DNA of 64,000 bases from Hyphomicrobiales bacterium (GCA_021775875.1 JAJFHA010000011.1:382297-446296); one strand, 5' to 3'; positions 38,526-49,666 are shown, counted from the first letter of the stretch. Made by a program: numbers and translations. The notes: generated by a model not told the origin, from the letters alone.

Positions 38526-40076
38526 TTGACGGTGAAGGATAACTTGCGCGGAACAGGCGACGACACGGAACGTACCACGACGTCCAGGCTTAGTTTCCTG
38601 TGGCGCGGCGAACTCGTTGAACTCGACGATTTTGAACCGACCACGACAATCCTTGAATTTTTGCGCGAACATCATTTTGCTACTGGCACCAAGGAGGGCT
38701 GTAACGAAGGCGATTGCGGTGCCTGCACAATTGTTCTAGGACGACCGGAAAACGGCAAGCTGCGTTACAGGGCAATCAACGCCTGTATCCAATTTCTTGG
38801 CACTCTTCACGGCGCACAACTCTTAACGGTTGAAGACCTGCAAGGGGACAATTGTGAATTACATCCCGCACAAGCGACGATAGCTGAAAAACACGCCGCG
38901 CAATGCGGGTTTTGCACGCCCGGATTTGTCATGTCGTTATTCGCTTTGACCCATCGCGATAATCAAAATGCAGTGTCCAGACAAATAATCACCGATGCAG
39001 TAGCTGGAAATTTATGCCGATGCACCGGTTACCGCCCCATCATCGACGCAGCATTTGCAGCCTGCGCAAAACCGGTAAATGACCAATTTTCAAAAAACGA
39101 AAACGATGTGCTGGTAAAACTGGCCTCGATTGACACTGATCAACATCTATATGTTGGTAACAATCAAAAGTTTTTCGCAAGCCCCGCATCGGAAGACGAG
39201 CTTGCTAACCTCTATCTAAAGCACCCGGATGCGTTGTTGGTAGCGGGTGCGACCGATATCGGTTTGTGGGTCACAAAGCAGTTGCGGGAATTCGAAAAAA
39301 TTATTTATCTGGGTCGCGTAAATTCGCTCAATTCTTGCTTCAAATCAGAAACCGGACTTGAGATCGGAGCCGCAGTCACCTTCGCCAATGCCCATGCTGA
39401 ACTGGCAGAAATTGACCCTGATCTTGGCGAATTGGTGCGCCGGATCGGGTCTGAACAAATTCGCAATTCTGGGACCGTTGGCGGCAATATTGCGAATGGA
39501 TCTCCAATCGGCGATAGCCCTCCGGCCTTGATCGCGTTGGATGCGGAAATTGAATTGCGAGAAGGAAAGACCACACGCCAAATCCCTTTGGAGACTTTCT
39601 TCATCGAATACGGCGAACAGGACCGCGCGGAAGGAGAATTTGTCCGTGCGATCAATATTCCCAAACTTGGGGGGGATGAACATTTCAGATGTTTCAAAAT
39701 CGCCAAACGCTTTGATCAGGATATCAGCTCGGTTCTTGGCGCTATGCGTTTAAAAATCGTTGACGGCACAATACTGGAGGCCAGGATTGCATTTGGCGGC
39801 ATGGCAGGCACGCCAAAACGCGCTTCAAATACAGAGGCAGCACTCATCAATATCAATCTGAGCGATCAATCTAATTGGCGGCGGGCGGTCGATAATCTTG
39901 GTTTGGATTTTCAACCCATGTCAGACCAACGCGCCAGTCAATTCTATCGTATGCAAGCAGCCAAAGGTTTGCTCACCAAAGCATTGATTGAATTGGCCGA
40001 ACCAAGCGCTGCAACCCGGCTCATCGCCCTTCGCCCGGAACAGAGGCCAGAAAAACGGGATGCCACCAATGGGTGA
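38526..40076 (+). CDS. xdhA: Xanthine dehydrogenase small subunit (2Fe-2S/FAD)
   Basis: GTKEGCNEGDCGACTIVL, QCGFCTPGFVMSL, GNLCRCTGYRPIIDA, GGNIANGSPIGDSPPALIALDA. Confidence 0.95.
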   Translation: MTVKDNLRGTGDDTERTTTSRLSFLWRGELVELDDFEPTTTILEFLREHHFATGTKEGCNEGDCGACTIVLGRPENGKLRYRAINACIQFLGTLHGAQLLTVEDLQGDNCELHPAQATIAEKHAAQCGFCTPGFVMSLFALTHRDNQNAVSRQIITDAVAGNLCRCTGYRPIIDAAFAACAKPVNDQFSKNENDVLVKLASIDTDQHLYVGNNQKFFASPASEDELANLYLKHPDALLVAGATDIGLWVTKQLREFEKIIYLGRVNSLNSCFKSETGLEIGAAVTFANAHAELAEIDPDLGELVRRIGSEQIRNSGTVGGNIANGSPIGDSPPALIALDAEIELREGKTTRQIPLETFFIEYGEQDRAEGEFVRAINIPKLGGDEHFRCFKIAKRFDQDISSVLGAMRLKIVDGTILEARIAFGGMAGTPKRASNTEAALININLSDQSNWRRAVDNLGLDFQPMSDQRASQFYRMQAAKGLLTKALIELAEPSAATRLIALRPEQRPEKRDATNG

Positions 40077-42396
40077 ATTCCTGACATTATCTGAACCAAA
40101 ACTCCGCTCTGTCCGTGAGCCGATAGCGCATGATAGTGCAAACCTTCATGTGTCAGGTGCAGCGCGTTATATTGACGACCTGCCAGAACCACAGGGGTTA
40201 CTGCATCTGGCGGTTTATGGCGCCGATATTTCATGTGGTGAAATCACCAATATCGACATTTCTGCGGTGAGAAATGTGCCCGGAGTGGTGGCTGTCTTAA
40301 TGGCCGACGATATTCCTGGCGGCAATGATGTCGCGCCTGTCAAAGACGACGACCCGGTCTTTACTGACAAAGAAATCAAGTTTCACGGTCAGGTCATTTT
40401 TGCTGTCGTCGCCGAGACCAGAATGCAGGCCCGCAAGGCGGCGAAGCGGGCAAAAATCTCTTACAAGGAAGAAACCCCGGTCCTGACGATTGATGATGCG
40501 ATTGCTGCGAATTCCAAAATATTGCCGGATTACACGATGACACGCGGCAATGCAGAACCAGCTCTTGAAGCTGGTCCGCATCGCCTCAAAGGGCAAATCG
40601 AGATTGGCGGCCAGGAGCAATTCTATCTTGAGGGCCAGATATCGCTGGCAATCCCTGGTGAAGCCGGCGAAATCACGATCCATTGCTCAACCCAGCATCC
40701 GAGCGAAGTTCAGCATGGGGTTTCCCATGTTCTGGGATGCGCCAATCATCTGGTGACGGTTGAATGCCGCCGCATGGGTGGCGGGTTTGGCGGCAAGGAA
40801 TCCCAGTCCGGCCAATGGGCGGCAATTGCGGCGTTAGCTGCTCTCAAGACCGGCAAAGCCTGTAAAATCAGGTTGGACCGCGACGATGACATGATAATGA
40901 CCGGCAAACGCCACCCCATGCGGTGCGATTATGATGTCGCCTTTGATGATAACGGCGTCATTCAGGCGATTGTCATGAATTACGATGCCGATTGCGGTTG
41001 TTCTGCCGACCTGAGTGGCGGGATCGTCGACCGCACCATGTTCCACGCCGATAATTGCTATTATCTCGACCAATCACTGATTAATTCGCGCCGCTTGATG
41101 ACCAACAAGGTTTCCAATACCGCTTTTCGCGGTTTTGGCGGACCTCAGGGCATGATTGGAATAGAAACAGTTATTGACGCCATTGCCCGAAATTTGGGCC
41201 GTGATCCGCTGGATATTCGGCTTGCCAATTTGTACGGCGATGAAGAACGGAATGTGACGCCATATCACATGACCGTTGAAGACAATATCGCCCCCGAAAT
41301 TATCAAAGACCTTGAAGCCAGTTCGGATTATCGGGTGCGGCGGAAAGATATTGCCGCCTTCAACAAAGCTAACCCCATTCTGAAAAAAGGCCTTGCGCTG
41401 ACACCAATCAAATTCGGTATTTCCTTCACCGTGATGCATCTCAATCAGGCTGGCGCTCTGGTCAATGTTTACCGCGATGGGTCCATCACCATCAATCATG
41501 GGGGCACCGAAATGGGGCAGGGACTTTACATAAAAGTCGCCCAGGTTGTGGCCGACGAATTTGGGGTTGATCTCGACCGGGTCAAAATCACCGCCACCAC
41601 AACGGATAAAGTTCCAAACACATCACCAACGGCCGCATCATCCGGCACAGATTTGAACGCGATGGCAGCTTTGGCAGCGGCCAGAAAGATTCGCAAAAAA
41701 CTCTCGGAATTTTCAGCAGAGCTATTCAAAGTCCCGGCTTCGGAAATTTCGTTCCAGGACAATATTATTCGCGGTGGCAATCAGCAATTGTCATTTGATG
41801 ATCTGGTGCACAAAGCCTATTTCGCCCGGATCGGACTATCGGATACAGGTTTTTATAAAACTCCGAAAATCCATTACGATCAGGAAGCGGCGCGGGGGCG
41901 GCCTTTCTATTATTTCTCCTATGGCGCGGCCTGTAGCGAAGTCACCATAGATACCCTGACCGGTGAAATGCGCGTCGATAGGGTCGATATCCTGCACGAT
42001 GTGGGACATTCGATAAATCCGGCCATGGATATCGGCCAGATCGAAGGCGGATTTGTCCAGGGTATGGGCTGGGTCACCAACGAAGAATTGTGGTGGGACG
42101 ATAAAGGCGCATTGAGGACACACGCGCCGTCCACTTATAAAATTCCTACAGCGTTTGATGTTCCGGAAGATTTCCGCGTTGCACTTCACAATGGTGCAGG
42201 CAATGTAGAACAAGCCATCTACCGTTCAAAAGCGGTGGGAGAACCGCCACTAATGTTGGCGATCTCGGTGTTTGCAGCTATTTCAGACGCCGTTGCCTCG
42301 CTCGCTGATTATAAATCGTTACCGCCACTTCAACTGCCAGCGACCCCGGAAAATATTTTGAACGCGGTCAACGCCATGCAAGGAGAGGTGTCATGA
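40060..42396 (+). CDS. xdhB: Xanthine dehydrogenase large (molybdopterin) subunit
   Basis: YIDDLPEPQGLLHLAV, GGGFGGKESQ, NTAFRGFGGPQG, HGGTEMGQGLYIKVAQV, SKAVGEPPLML. Overlaps the xdhA end. Confidence 0.95.
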   Translation: MPPMGEFLTLSEPKLRSVREPIAHDSANLHVSGAARYIDDLPEPQGLLHLAVYGADISCGEITNIDISAVRNVPGVVAVLMADDIPGGNDVAPVKDDDPVFTDKEIKFHGQVIFAVVAETRMQARKAAKRAKISYKEETPVLTIDDAIAANSKILPDYTMTRGNAEPALEAGPHRLKGQIEIGGQEQFYLEGQISLAIPGEAGEITIHCSTQHPSEVQHGVSHVLGCANHLVTVECRRMGGGFGGKESQSGQWAAIAALAALKTGKACKIRLDRDDDMIMTGKRHPMRCDYDVAFDDNGVIQAIVMNYDADCGCSADLSGGIVDRTMFHADNCYYLDQSLINSRRLMTNKVSNTAFRGFGGPQGMIGIETVIDAIARNLGRDPLDIRLANLYGDEERNVTPYHMTVEDNIAPEIIKDLEASSDYRVRRKDIAAFNKANPILKKGLALTPIKFGISFTVMHLNQAGALVNVYRDGSITINHGGTEMGQGLYIKVAQVVADEFGVDLDRVKITATTTDKVPNTSPTAASSGTDLNAMAALAAARKIRKKLSEFSAELFKVPASEISFQDNIIRGGNQQLSFDDLVHKAYFARIGLSDTGFYKTPKIHYDQEAARGRPFYYFSYGAACSEVTIDTLTGEMRVDRVDILHDVGHSINPAMDIGQIEGGFVQGMGWVTNEELWWDDKGALRTHAPSTYKIPTAFDVPEDFRVALHNGAGNVEQAIYRSKAVGEPPLMLAISVFAAISDAVASLADYKSLPPLQLPATPENILNAVNAMQGEVS

Positions 42397-43394
42397 ACGC
42401 ACCCTGGTCCAGTTTGGCAAAAACGATCAAAAATGACGGCATTGCCGCCATACTGACAGTTGCTGAATTATTGGGGTCTGGCCCGCGCGAAGTAGGTGCC
42501 CGCATGATGATAAATGCGTCTGGCAAGATACAAGGCACAATCGGCGGCGGCAGGTTGGAATGGCAGGCATTGGCGCAAGCCCAACGCATGATCAGGAAGA
42601 TTGAGAAAGTGCCCACAAGCACTTTCTATTCCCTCGGTCCGGAACTCGGACAATGTTGCGGCGGCGCGGTGACAGTCCTGTTTGAAGTTTTTGATCTTGA
42701 CGATCTGGAATTTGTTGAACAAGCGGCAGCACTGGAAGAAGAGAGTGCCGTCTTTTTCGTTGAGACAAACCCGACTGCATCAGGTGCGATGCGTACAATT
42801 CAAGGTAGCATAATTAGTCAAATTCATGACTTTGAGTTGTTCGAAGACAGCAGCAGTTTGGCACGCTATTCAAATACCAATACGCCGCTTTGGCTTTACG
42901 GAGCAGGAAATGTTGGGGCAGCATTGATAGCCGCACTTTCCCCGTTGCCCTTCGATGTTAACTGGATTGACCAGCGACCAGATCAACTTTTACCGCACCA
43001 ACATTCGGACATTCGATACCAAATCAGCAACGATCCGGTTGTAACATTGAATGATTGCCCGGAAGGCGCGTTCGTCATTGTCTTGACCCATAGCCATAGT
43101 CTCGATTTTGACCTTTGCGAAAAGGCATTGAAATTAAACAAATTCCCTTATGTCGGCGTCATTGGCAGCAAGACGAAAGCTGCCAGATTTAGATCGCGTC
43201 TAAAATCAAACGGGTTGGACGAGCTTGAAATTGCGCAACTGATTTCACCTCTGGGTGTTCCGTCAATCAAAGGCAAGGAACCGACAATTGTTGCTGCAAG
43301 TATTGTCGCGCAATTATTGGAATACCGTGAGTGCCTCGTGGCCAAAAACCCAGAAACAAATTTCGAGCAACGGGAAAATATCGCCCATGGCTAA
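42393..43394 (+). CDS. xdhC: Xanthine dehydrogenase accessory protein XdhC
   Basis: SLGPELGQCCGGAVTVLFE, LYGAGNVGAALIAALSPLPFDVNWIDQR, GVIGSKTKAARFRSRL. Confidence 0.94.
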   Translation: MNAPWSSLAKTIKNDGIAAILTVAELLGSGPREVGARMMINASGKIQGTIGGGRLEWQALAQAQRMIRKIEKVPTSTFYSLGPELGQCCGGAVTVLFEVFDLDDLEFVEQAAALEEESAVFFVETNPTASGAMRTIQGSIISQIHDFELFEDSSSLARYSNTNTPLWLYGAGNVGAALIAALSPLPFDVNWIDQRPDQLLPHQHSDIRYQISNDPVVTLNDCPEGAFVIVLTHSHSLDFDLCEKALKLNKFPYVGVIGSKTKAARFRSRLKSNGLDELEIAQLISPLGVPSIKGKEPTIVAASIVAQLLEYRECLVAKNPETNFEQRENIAHG

Positions 43395-43857
43395 TCCAAA
43401 TTTCATGCGCCGCGCAATCGCGATCAGTCGCGAAAAAATGGAAGCTAATATAGGTGGACCTTTCGGTGCGGTGATCGTGCGCGATGGTATAATAATAGCT
43501 GAAGGCTTCAACAAGGTCACATCTACAAACGACCCGACCGCCCACGCCGAAGTGGTTGCGATCCGCGAGGCCTGTCAAAATGTCGGAGACTTTTCGTTGA
43601 AAGGCGCTGAAATATACACATCCTGCGAACCATGTCCGCTTTGCCTTGCGGCAATTTTCTGGGCGCGGATAGAAACAATTTATTACGCCAATACCCGAGC
43701 GGATGCTGCCGAAATCGGATTTGATGATGCAATATTGTACGAAGAAATTGCCAGACCGCTGGAGAAACGGGTTTTGCCTATCCACAGGCTAGAGCTTGCG
43801 GAAGCGAGTAAAGTGTTTGACGACTGGATGAATAAAGAAGACCGGATCGAATATTGA
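43387..43857 (+). CDS. Guanine deaminase-like nucleobase deaminase (CDA fold)
   Basis: GGPFGAVIVRDGIIIAEGFNKV, DPTAHAEVVAIREAC, YTSCEPCPLCLAAIFWARI zinc motifs. Confidence 0.92.
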   Translation: MANPNFMRRAIAISREKMEANIGGPFGAVIVRDGIIIAEGFNKVTSTNDPTAHAEVVAIREACQNVGDFSLKGAEIYTSCEPCPLCLAAIFWARIETIYYANTRADAAEIGFDDAILYEEIARPLEKRVLPIHRLELAEASKVFDDWMNKEDRIEY

Positions 43858-43872
43858 GGGGAGGGTGCTGCT

Positions 43873-45456
43873 ATGAGCGCCAATGGAAATTCAGAGGCTA
43901 AAACACCTCCCACCAAGGGTAATCCCTCGCTTCTGGAAGCACGGGATATCACCAAGGCGTTTGGTGATTTATACGCCAATGATCACGTCAGTTTGTCGAT
44001 TATGCCCGGTGAAATTCACGCTTTGCTCGGTGAAAACGGAGCTGGCAAATCCACCCTCGTAAAAATGATGTACGGCGTCCTTAACCCCACATCCGGTCAA
44101 TTGTTTTGGGAAGGTGAACCTGTAGATATTGCAAGCCCGGCTCATGCGCGTGCGCTGGGTATTGGTATGGTATTCCAGCATTTTTCCCTGTTTGAAGCGC
44201 TGACAGTTGCTGAAAACATTTCCCTTGCATTACCGGGCGACCGGAGTGTCGCTGATATTGCGAGCGAAGTCGCCGAAGTTTCCGCCAGTTATGGCTTGCC
44301 GCTCGAGCCGGACAGGGCCGTTCATACACTCTCTGTCGGGGAACGCCAGCGTATCGAGATTGTTCGCTGTCTCCTACAACACCCGCGTCTTCTGGTCATG
44401 GATGAACCAACTTCAGTGCTAACTCCGCAAGAAGCCGATAAACTGTTCCTGACCCTCGAACGCCTGTCCGGGGAAGGGGTAGCGATCCTTTATATCAGTC
44501 ACCGTCTTGAAGAAGTGAAACGGCTTTGCTCTGCCGCCACAATTCTGCGCATGGGCAAAAATGTTGGCGATTGCGATCCACGAAATGAAACACCGGCCAG
44601 TCTGGCACGCATGATGGTGGGCGAGGAAATTGAAGAAATCAAAGCAAGCGATCGGGCCATCGGTCCTGTGCGTTTTCAGGTGGAAAACCTCACCCGCAAA
44701 GCTGATGACATATTTGGTGTGGATTTGAACGATATTTCCCTCGCGGTCCATTCCGGCCAGATACTCGGGATCGCCGGAATTGCTGGTAACGGCCAGGACG
44801 AATTGTTCGCATTGTTGAGCGGCGAACAAAAAGCACCGAAGTCGGCTCTCATCGAAATTGACCAGCAAACCGTGACGGGTCTTGATATTAATGAGCGCCG
44901 AAATTTGGGTGCGGCATTCGTTCCGGAAGAACGAATGGGCCACGGGGCGGTCCCGCATTTGATCCTTTCAGAAAACACGCTGTTGTCGACCCACGCTATT
45001 GGCATCCATGTCAGTAGCGGGTTGGTGGATCGCAAGAAAACTGGCGCCTATAGTACCAAAGTTGTTGAGCGATTTGACGTGCGTATTCCGCGCCCGGACC
45101 CGGTAGCTGGAAATCTGTCCGGCGGCAATCTGCAAAAATTCATGGTGGGACGTGAAATCTCCCTCAATCCTGGTGTTCTGATCGTCAATCAACCAACCTG
45201 GGGCGTAGATGCCGGCGCCGCCGCCACCATCCGGCAGGCAATCATTGATCTTGCCAGTAACGGTTCAGCGGTCATCATTATCTCGCAGGATCTGGATGAG
45301 ATTTTTGAAATTTGTGACAGCGTCAGCGTCATTTCCGACGGCACCCTTTCACCGCCGGTTCCCATAGATAAAACCGATTACGAAGGCATTGGTTTGCTGA
45401 TGGGTGGCATGGGAAAATCGGAGACCGGTAAAGGTGGAGACAGCCATGCGCATTGA
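43873..45456 (+). CDS. ABC transporter ATP-binding protein (BMP/nucleoside uptake type, two NBDs)
   Basis: GENGAGKSTLVKMMYGV, LSVGERQRIEIVRCLL, NLSGGNLQKFMVGREISLNPGVLIVNQPTWGVDAGA. Confidence 0.95.
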   Translation: MSANGNSEAKTPPTKGNPSLLEARDITKAFGDLYANDHVSLSIMPGEIHALLGENGAGKSTLVKMMYGVLNPTSGQLFWEGEPVDIASPAHARALGIGMVFQHFSLFEALTVAENISLALPGDRSVADIASEVAEVSASYGLPLEPDRAVHTLSVGERQRIEIVRCLLQHPRLLVMDEPTSVLTPQEADKLFLTLERLSGEGVAILYISHRLEEVKRLCSAATILRMGKNVGDCDPRNETPASLARMMVGEEIEEIKASDRAIGPVRFQVENLTRKADDIFGVDLNDISLAVHSGQILGIAGIAGNGQDELFALLSGEQKAPKSALIEIDQQTVTGLDINERRNLGAAFVPEERMGHGAVPHLILSENTLLSTHAIGIHVSSGLVDRKKTGAYSTKVVERFDVRIPRPDPVAGNLSGGNLQKFMVGREISLNPGVLIVNQPTWGVDAGAAATIRQAIIDLASNGSAVIIISQDLDEIFEICDSVSVISDGTLSPPVPIDKTDYEGIGLLMGGMGKSETGKGGDSHAH

Positions 45457-46537
45457 GCTTGAAGCAAGAGGCCAGCCTTCAGTCCTGATGACATGGTTGT
45501 CGCCGGTCATCGCGATCTTGTTGACTTTGTTGTTTGGCGTTTTGATGTTTGTGCTGATGGGCCAGGACCCGATCAACGCGCTATACATTTATTTCGTTCA
45601 ACCTTTGACCAGCGCCTATCAAATACAGGAATTAATAGTCATCGCGACACCGCTAATCCTGATCGGGATCGGCCTTTCGATCTGTTTCTTATCGAACAAC
45701 TGGAACATTGGTGCCGAGGGCCAGTTTGTCATGGGTGGTGTTGCGGGGTCATGGGTGGCGCTGACTTTCCACGGCGTCGATGGATGGTGGATTTTACCTT
45801 TAATGATGGTTGCCGGAATTATCGGTGGCCTTTTATGGGCGCTCATTCCGGCATTTTTCAAGGCGCGCTACAATACTAATGAAATTTTGACCAGCCTGAT
45901 GCTGACCTATGTGGCGTTGCAATTTCTTGATTATCTGGCACGCGGCCCATTCCGCGACCCGGACGGGTTCAATTTTCCGGAAAGCAAGATTTTTTCACCC
46001 TCCGCCACCATGCCGCTTTTATCAGATGGCGGGCGTATGCATCTCGGCGCGATATTCGCGGTCGTTGCCGCAATCGTTATAGCCATTATGCTATGGCGGA
46101 CTATTAAGGGGTTTGAAGTGAAAATTTCAGGCGAGGCCCCACGTGCAGCGCGTTTTGCCGGGTTCAATGAAAAAAGCATGATCTATTTTTCATTCCTTCT
46201 GTCCGGTAGCCTAGCCGGATTGGCGGGGATATCTGAAGTGGCTGGTCCGATCGGCCAGGTGTTGCCGGTAATTTCGCCCGGATACGGCTTTACCGCGATT
46301 ATCGTTGCGTTCCTTGGCCGCCTGAATCCGATCGGCGTGATTTTCGCGGGATTACTCTTGGCGCTGACCTATATTGGCGGCGAAAACGCGCAGATTATGC
46401 TGCAAATTCCCGACGATGCTACGAGCGTATTTCAGGGTATTTTACTGTTCTTGATTTTGGCCTGCGATACCCTTGTTCGCTACAAAGTCAAAATTACAGG
46501 TTTTAGTTCAAGACAAACTACTGGTGGGGAGGGCTAA
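45446..46537 (+). CDS. ABC transporter permease (nucleoside uptake type)
   Basis: Hydrophobic; NNWNIGAEGQFVMGGVAGS, NTNEILTSLMLTYVALQFLDYL. Confidence 0.93.
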   Translation: MRIELEARGQPSVLMTWLSPVIAILLTLLFGVLMFVLMGQDPINALYIYFVQPLTSAYQIQELIVIATPLILIGIGLSICFLSNNWNIGAEGQFVMGGVAGSWVALTFHGVDGWWILPLMMVAGIIGGLLWALIPAFFKARYNTNEILTSLMLTYVALQFLDYLARGPFRDPDGFNFPESKIFSPSATMPLLSDGGRMHLGAIFAVVAAIVIAIMLWRTIKGFEVKISGEAPRAARFAGFNEKSMIYFSFLLSGSLAGLAGISEVAGPIGQVLPVISPGYGFTAIIVAFLGRLNPIGVIFAGLLLALTYIGGENAQIMLQIPDDATSVFQGILLFLILACDTLVRYKVKITGFSSRQTTGGEG

Positions 46538-46540
46538 TCG

Positions 46541-47461
46541 ATGGAAACTTTTATTGCCATTTTGCTGACAATTGTCTCGGCGTCCACACCACTTTTAATC
46601 GCTGCCATGGGGGAACTGGTTGTTGAACGCTCCGGCGTTCTAAATCTTGGCATAGAAGGCATGATGATCATTGGCGCTGCCTGCGGGTTTGCTGGTGCGG
46701 TCATGTCCGGCAGCGTATTTATCGGGTTCCTGATAGGGATCATTGGCGGCGCAATATTATCCTATTTCTTTGCAATCCTGGTCTTGAATTTTGCCACCAA
46801 TCAGGTTGCAACCGGGCTTGCGTTGACCCTGGCCGGGCTTGGTATTTCCGGCCTGATCGGAAAACCATTCGCCGGGATTACCATTCAAAGAGAACCAATT
46901 GAGTTTCTCTCTTTCGTAAATGATATTCCGGTTGTCGGACCAATGCTGAATGGCATCGACGCCATTGCCTATTTTGGCTTCGCTCTGTTGCTTGCCGTTG
47001 CCTGGTTCTTGAACCGTACCCGTGCCGGACTTATCCTCCGAGCAGTCGGGGATAACCCGGTTTCTGCCCATACACTTGGGTATAATGTGTTGCGGGTGCG
47101 CCTCTATGCGATTCTGTTTGGCGGCGCCTGTGCTGGGCTCGCGGGAGCTTATTTGTCGCTATATTATACCCCATTCTGGGCACGGGAAATGACGGCAGGG
47201 CGCGGGTGGATCGCGCTTGCCTTGGTAGTGTTCGCGTCCTGGTTGCCGTATCGGCTTCTTATTGGGGCATATTTGTTTGGCGCTGTTACAATTTTGCAAT
47301 TTCATGCTCAAGGAGCGCAGATCAATATTCCGCAGCAATTCATGGCATCTTTGCCCTACCTCGCCACGATCATCGTGTTGATTGCAATTTCAGCAAAACA
47401 AACAGGGCGCGCAATTCATACGCCAGCCAGTCTGGGACGAATATTTGTACCGGATCGCTAA
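46541..47461 (+). CDS. ABC transporter permease (nucleoside uptake type)
   Basis: GELVVERSGVLNLGIEGMMIIGAACGF, NQVATGLALTLAGLGISGLIG. Confidence 0.93.
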   Translation: METFIAILLTIVSASTPLLIAAMGELVVERSGVLNLGIEGMMIIGAACGFAGAVMSGSVFIGFLIGIIGGAILSYFFAILVLNFATNQVATGLALTLAGLGISGLIGKPFAGITIQREPIEFLSFVNDIPVVGPMLNGIDAIAYFGFALLLAVAWFLNRTRAGLILRAVGDNPVSAHTLGYNVLRVRLYAILFGGACAGLAGAYLSLYYTPFWAREMTAGRGWIALALVVFASWLPYRLLIGAYLFGAVTILQFHAQGAQINIPQQFMASLPYLATIIVLIAISAKQTGRAIHTPASLGRIFVPDR

Positions 47462-47525
47462 AACTGGACAATTCAAAATACCGGTTTTTGCGGGACGTTA
47501 AATTTGGAAGAAAAGGGAGAGTAGA

Positions 47526-48602
47526 ATGACTAGATATCTGAAATACATTACTGCGGCATTTCTCGCGGTAATGCTGGGGGCGGGTGCAAATGCCGCCGAT
47601 CCCCTAAAAGCTGCATTCGTATATGTAGGTCCGGTTAGCGATCACGGCTGGACCTACCAGCATGATCAGGGCCGGTTGGCCGTGGAAGCCGCATTTGGTG
47701 ATGCTGTGGAAACAACTTTTGTCGAAAATGTTGCTGAAGGCCCGGACGCCGAACGCGTTATCCGCCAATTAGCAGCGACCGGTCAGGACGTTATTTTCAC
47801 AACGTCTTTCGGGTTCATGAACCCAACTGTGAAAGTATCTGAGCGGTTTCCAGACGTAACCTTTGCTCATGCAACAGGCTATAAACGGACCGATAATCTG
47901 ACCACATATAGCTCGCGTTTCTATGAAGGACGTTACGTTCTTGGCCAGATCGCAGCACGTATGAGCCAATCCGGTATTGTTGGGTATGTTGCTTCATTCC
48001 CGATCCCCGAAGTGGTTCGTGGCATCAACGCTTTCATGCTTGGTATGCAGTCAGTTCGTCCCGACGCACAAATCAAGGTTGTGTGGGTGAGCAGCTGGTT
48101 TGACCCGGGCAAGGAAGGCGATGCAGCAAAAGCCATGATCGACCAGGGCGCTGACGTTATTACGCAGCATACCGATTCCCCGGCACCATTGCGTGTTGCA
48201 GAAGAACGCGGCGTATTCGCATTCGGTCAGGCATCTGACATGATTGCTTACGCACCAAACGCGCAACTGACCGCCATCATCGACGATTGGTCCGGCTATT
48301 ATGTAAGCCAGGTCCAGGCTGTCATCGACGGCACCTGGGAATCCCAGGACATCTGGGGTGGCTTCAACACCGGCATGGTTGCAATGGCACCATTCACCAA
48401 CATGCCTGACGACGTTGCAGCCGAAGCGCAGGCAACCGTCGACAAGATCAGTTCTGGCGAATTGCACCCGTTCCAGGGACCGCTATTCAACCAGGCTGGC
48501 GAAGAAGTTGTTGCCGAAGGCGAAGTGCTGGATGACGGCGCTTTGGCCGGTATGAGCTGGTACGTGAAAGGTATCGAAGATACGCTGCCAAGCAGCAATT
48601 AA
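47526..48602 (+). CDS. BMP family ABC transporter substrate-binding protein
   Basis: Signal peptide; AAFVYVGPVSDHGWTYQHDQGRLAVE, DVITQHTDSPAPLRVAEERGVFAFGQASDM. Confidence 0.94.
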   Translation: MTRYLKYITAAFLAVMLGAGANAADPLKAAFVYVGPVSDHGWTYQHDQGRLAVEAAFGDAVETTFVENVAEGPDAERVIRQLAATGQDVIFTTSFGFMNPTVKVSERFPDVTFAHATGYKRTDNLTTYSSRFYEGRYVLGQIAARMSQSGIVGYVASFPIPEVVRGINAFMLGMQSVRPDAQIKVVWVSSWFDPGKEGDAAKAMIDQGADVITQHTDSPAPLRVAEERGVFAFGQASDMIAYAPNAQLTAIIDDWSGYYVSQVQAVIDGTWESQDIWGGFNTGMVAMAPFTNMPDDVAAEAQATVDKISSGELHPFQGPLFNQAGEEVVAEGEVLDDGALAGMSWYVKGIEDTLPSSN

Positions 48603-48628
48603 TCGAACCTGATCACAACAAACAATTT

Positions 48629-48658
48629 GCCGCGGATGGAAACGTCCGCGGCTTTTTT
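48629..48658 (+). terminator. Rho-independent terminator
   Basis: GCCGCGGA-tggaaacg-TCCGCGGC + TTTTTT after the BMP-family gene. Confidence 0.9.
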
Positions 48659-49559
48659 AGCTTGCAAGATCGCGAAATTTTTCCACCAGAAAATCCAGCG
48701 TCGTTCTTAATCGTAATGGCATATGCCGTCGCTGCGGATAAATTGCATATATCCGATGGCCATCGGCTTCATAATTTTGCAACACGGGCACAAGAGTGCC
48801 GGACTTAAGTTCCCCAGCCACATCAATTTCGTTCTGCATGGTCAAGCCATAACCGGATAGCGCCCAATTTTTGAGAACAACCGTTTGATCGCTATCCAGC
48901 GGCCCCCTGATCGGGAGGTTATGCACGTGACCGTCAGGCCCGGTGAGCCGCCACTGATATTGCTCTGAACCCGGAAACCTGAGCAACAAACATCGATGCT
49001 GTTGCAAATCCTGAGGGGTGAGAGGGATGCCTGCTTCTTCAAGGTATTTTGGAGACGCACAGATGACGCGAACATTGTCGGCAAGTTTGCGAACGATCAA
49101 ACCGGATTCGCGCAATTCAGACACCCGGATTGCAAGATCGTATTTTTCTTCAACCAGATTGGACAATCGATCCGTCAAGTGAAGCTGAATATTGATTTCC
49201 GGGTAAAGCAAAGAAAATTCAGCAAAGGCCGGTGTCAAAATACTGGCACCAATCCCGGTCGGGGCAGATATCCTCACAGGCCCCGAAGGCTGGCTATCTT
49301 CGTGCGTGAGTAAAACTTCGGCGCGCGAAACCGCCCGCATGATCTCGCCGCAATGCTCCAGAAAAATCTCGCCCTCTGGCGTCAATTTGACCTGACGTGT
49401 CGTACGCCATAGCAGCGAAACCCCGGTTGCTGCTTCAAGCCGCGCAATCCTGCTGGAAACGACGGCGGGGGTCTTGCGAAGATCTCGCCCGGCGGCAGAG
49501 AGATTTTCAAGTTCGGCCACACGCATGAAAACGCGGATATCATCAAGATGGTTCAACAT
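48657..49559 (-). CDS. LysR family transcriptional regulator
   Basis: MLNHLDDIRVFMRVAELENLSAAGRDLRKTPAVVSSRIARLEAATGVSLLWRTTRQ. Confidence 0.94.
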   Translation of the reverse strand: MLNHLDDIRVFMRVAELENLSAAGRDLRKTPAVVSSRIARLEAATGVSLLWRTTRQVKLTPEGEIFLEHCGEIMRAVSRAEVLLTHEDSQPSGPVRISAPTGIGASILTPAFAEFSLLYPEINIQLHLTDRLSNLVEEKYDLAIRVSELRESGLIVRKLADNVRVICASPKYLEEAGIPLTPQDLQQHRCLLLRFPGSEQYQWRLTGPDGHVHNLPIRGPLDSDQTVVLKNWALSGYGLTMQNEIDVAGELKSGTLVPVLQNYEADGHRIYAIYPQRRHMPLRLRTTLDFLVEKFRDLAS

Positions 49560-49666
49560 ATTATTTTCAATTCATTTTTGAAATTCTTTGAGATTATATA
49601 AAAACGCAATATTCTCGCTGTCGCAAGCCATCACTGCTAGTCTGATTTGAAACTCGGGGGGAAATT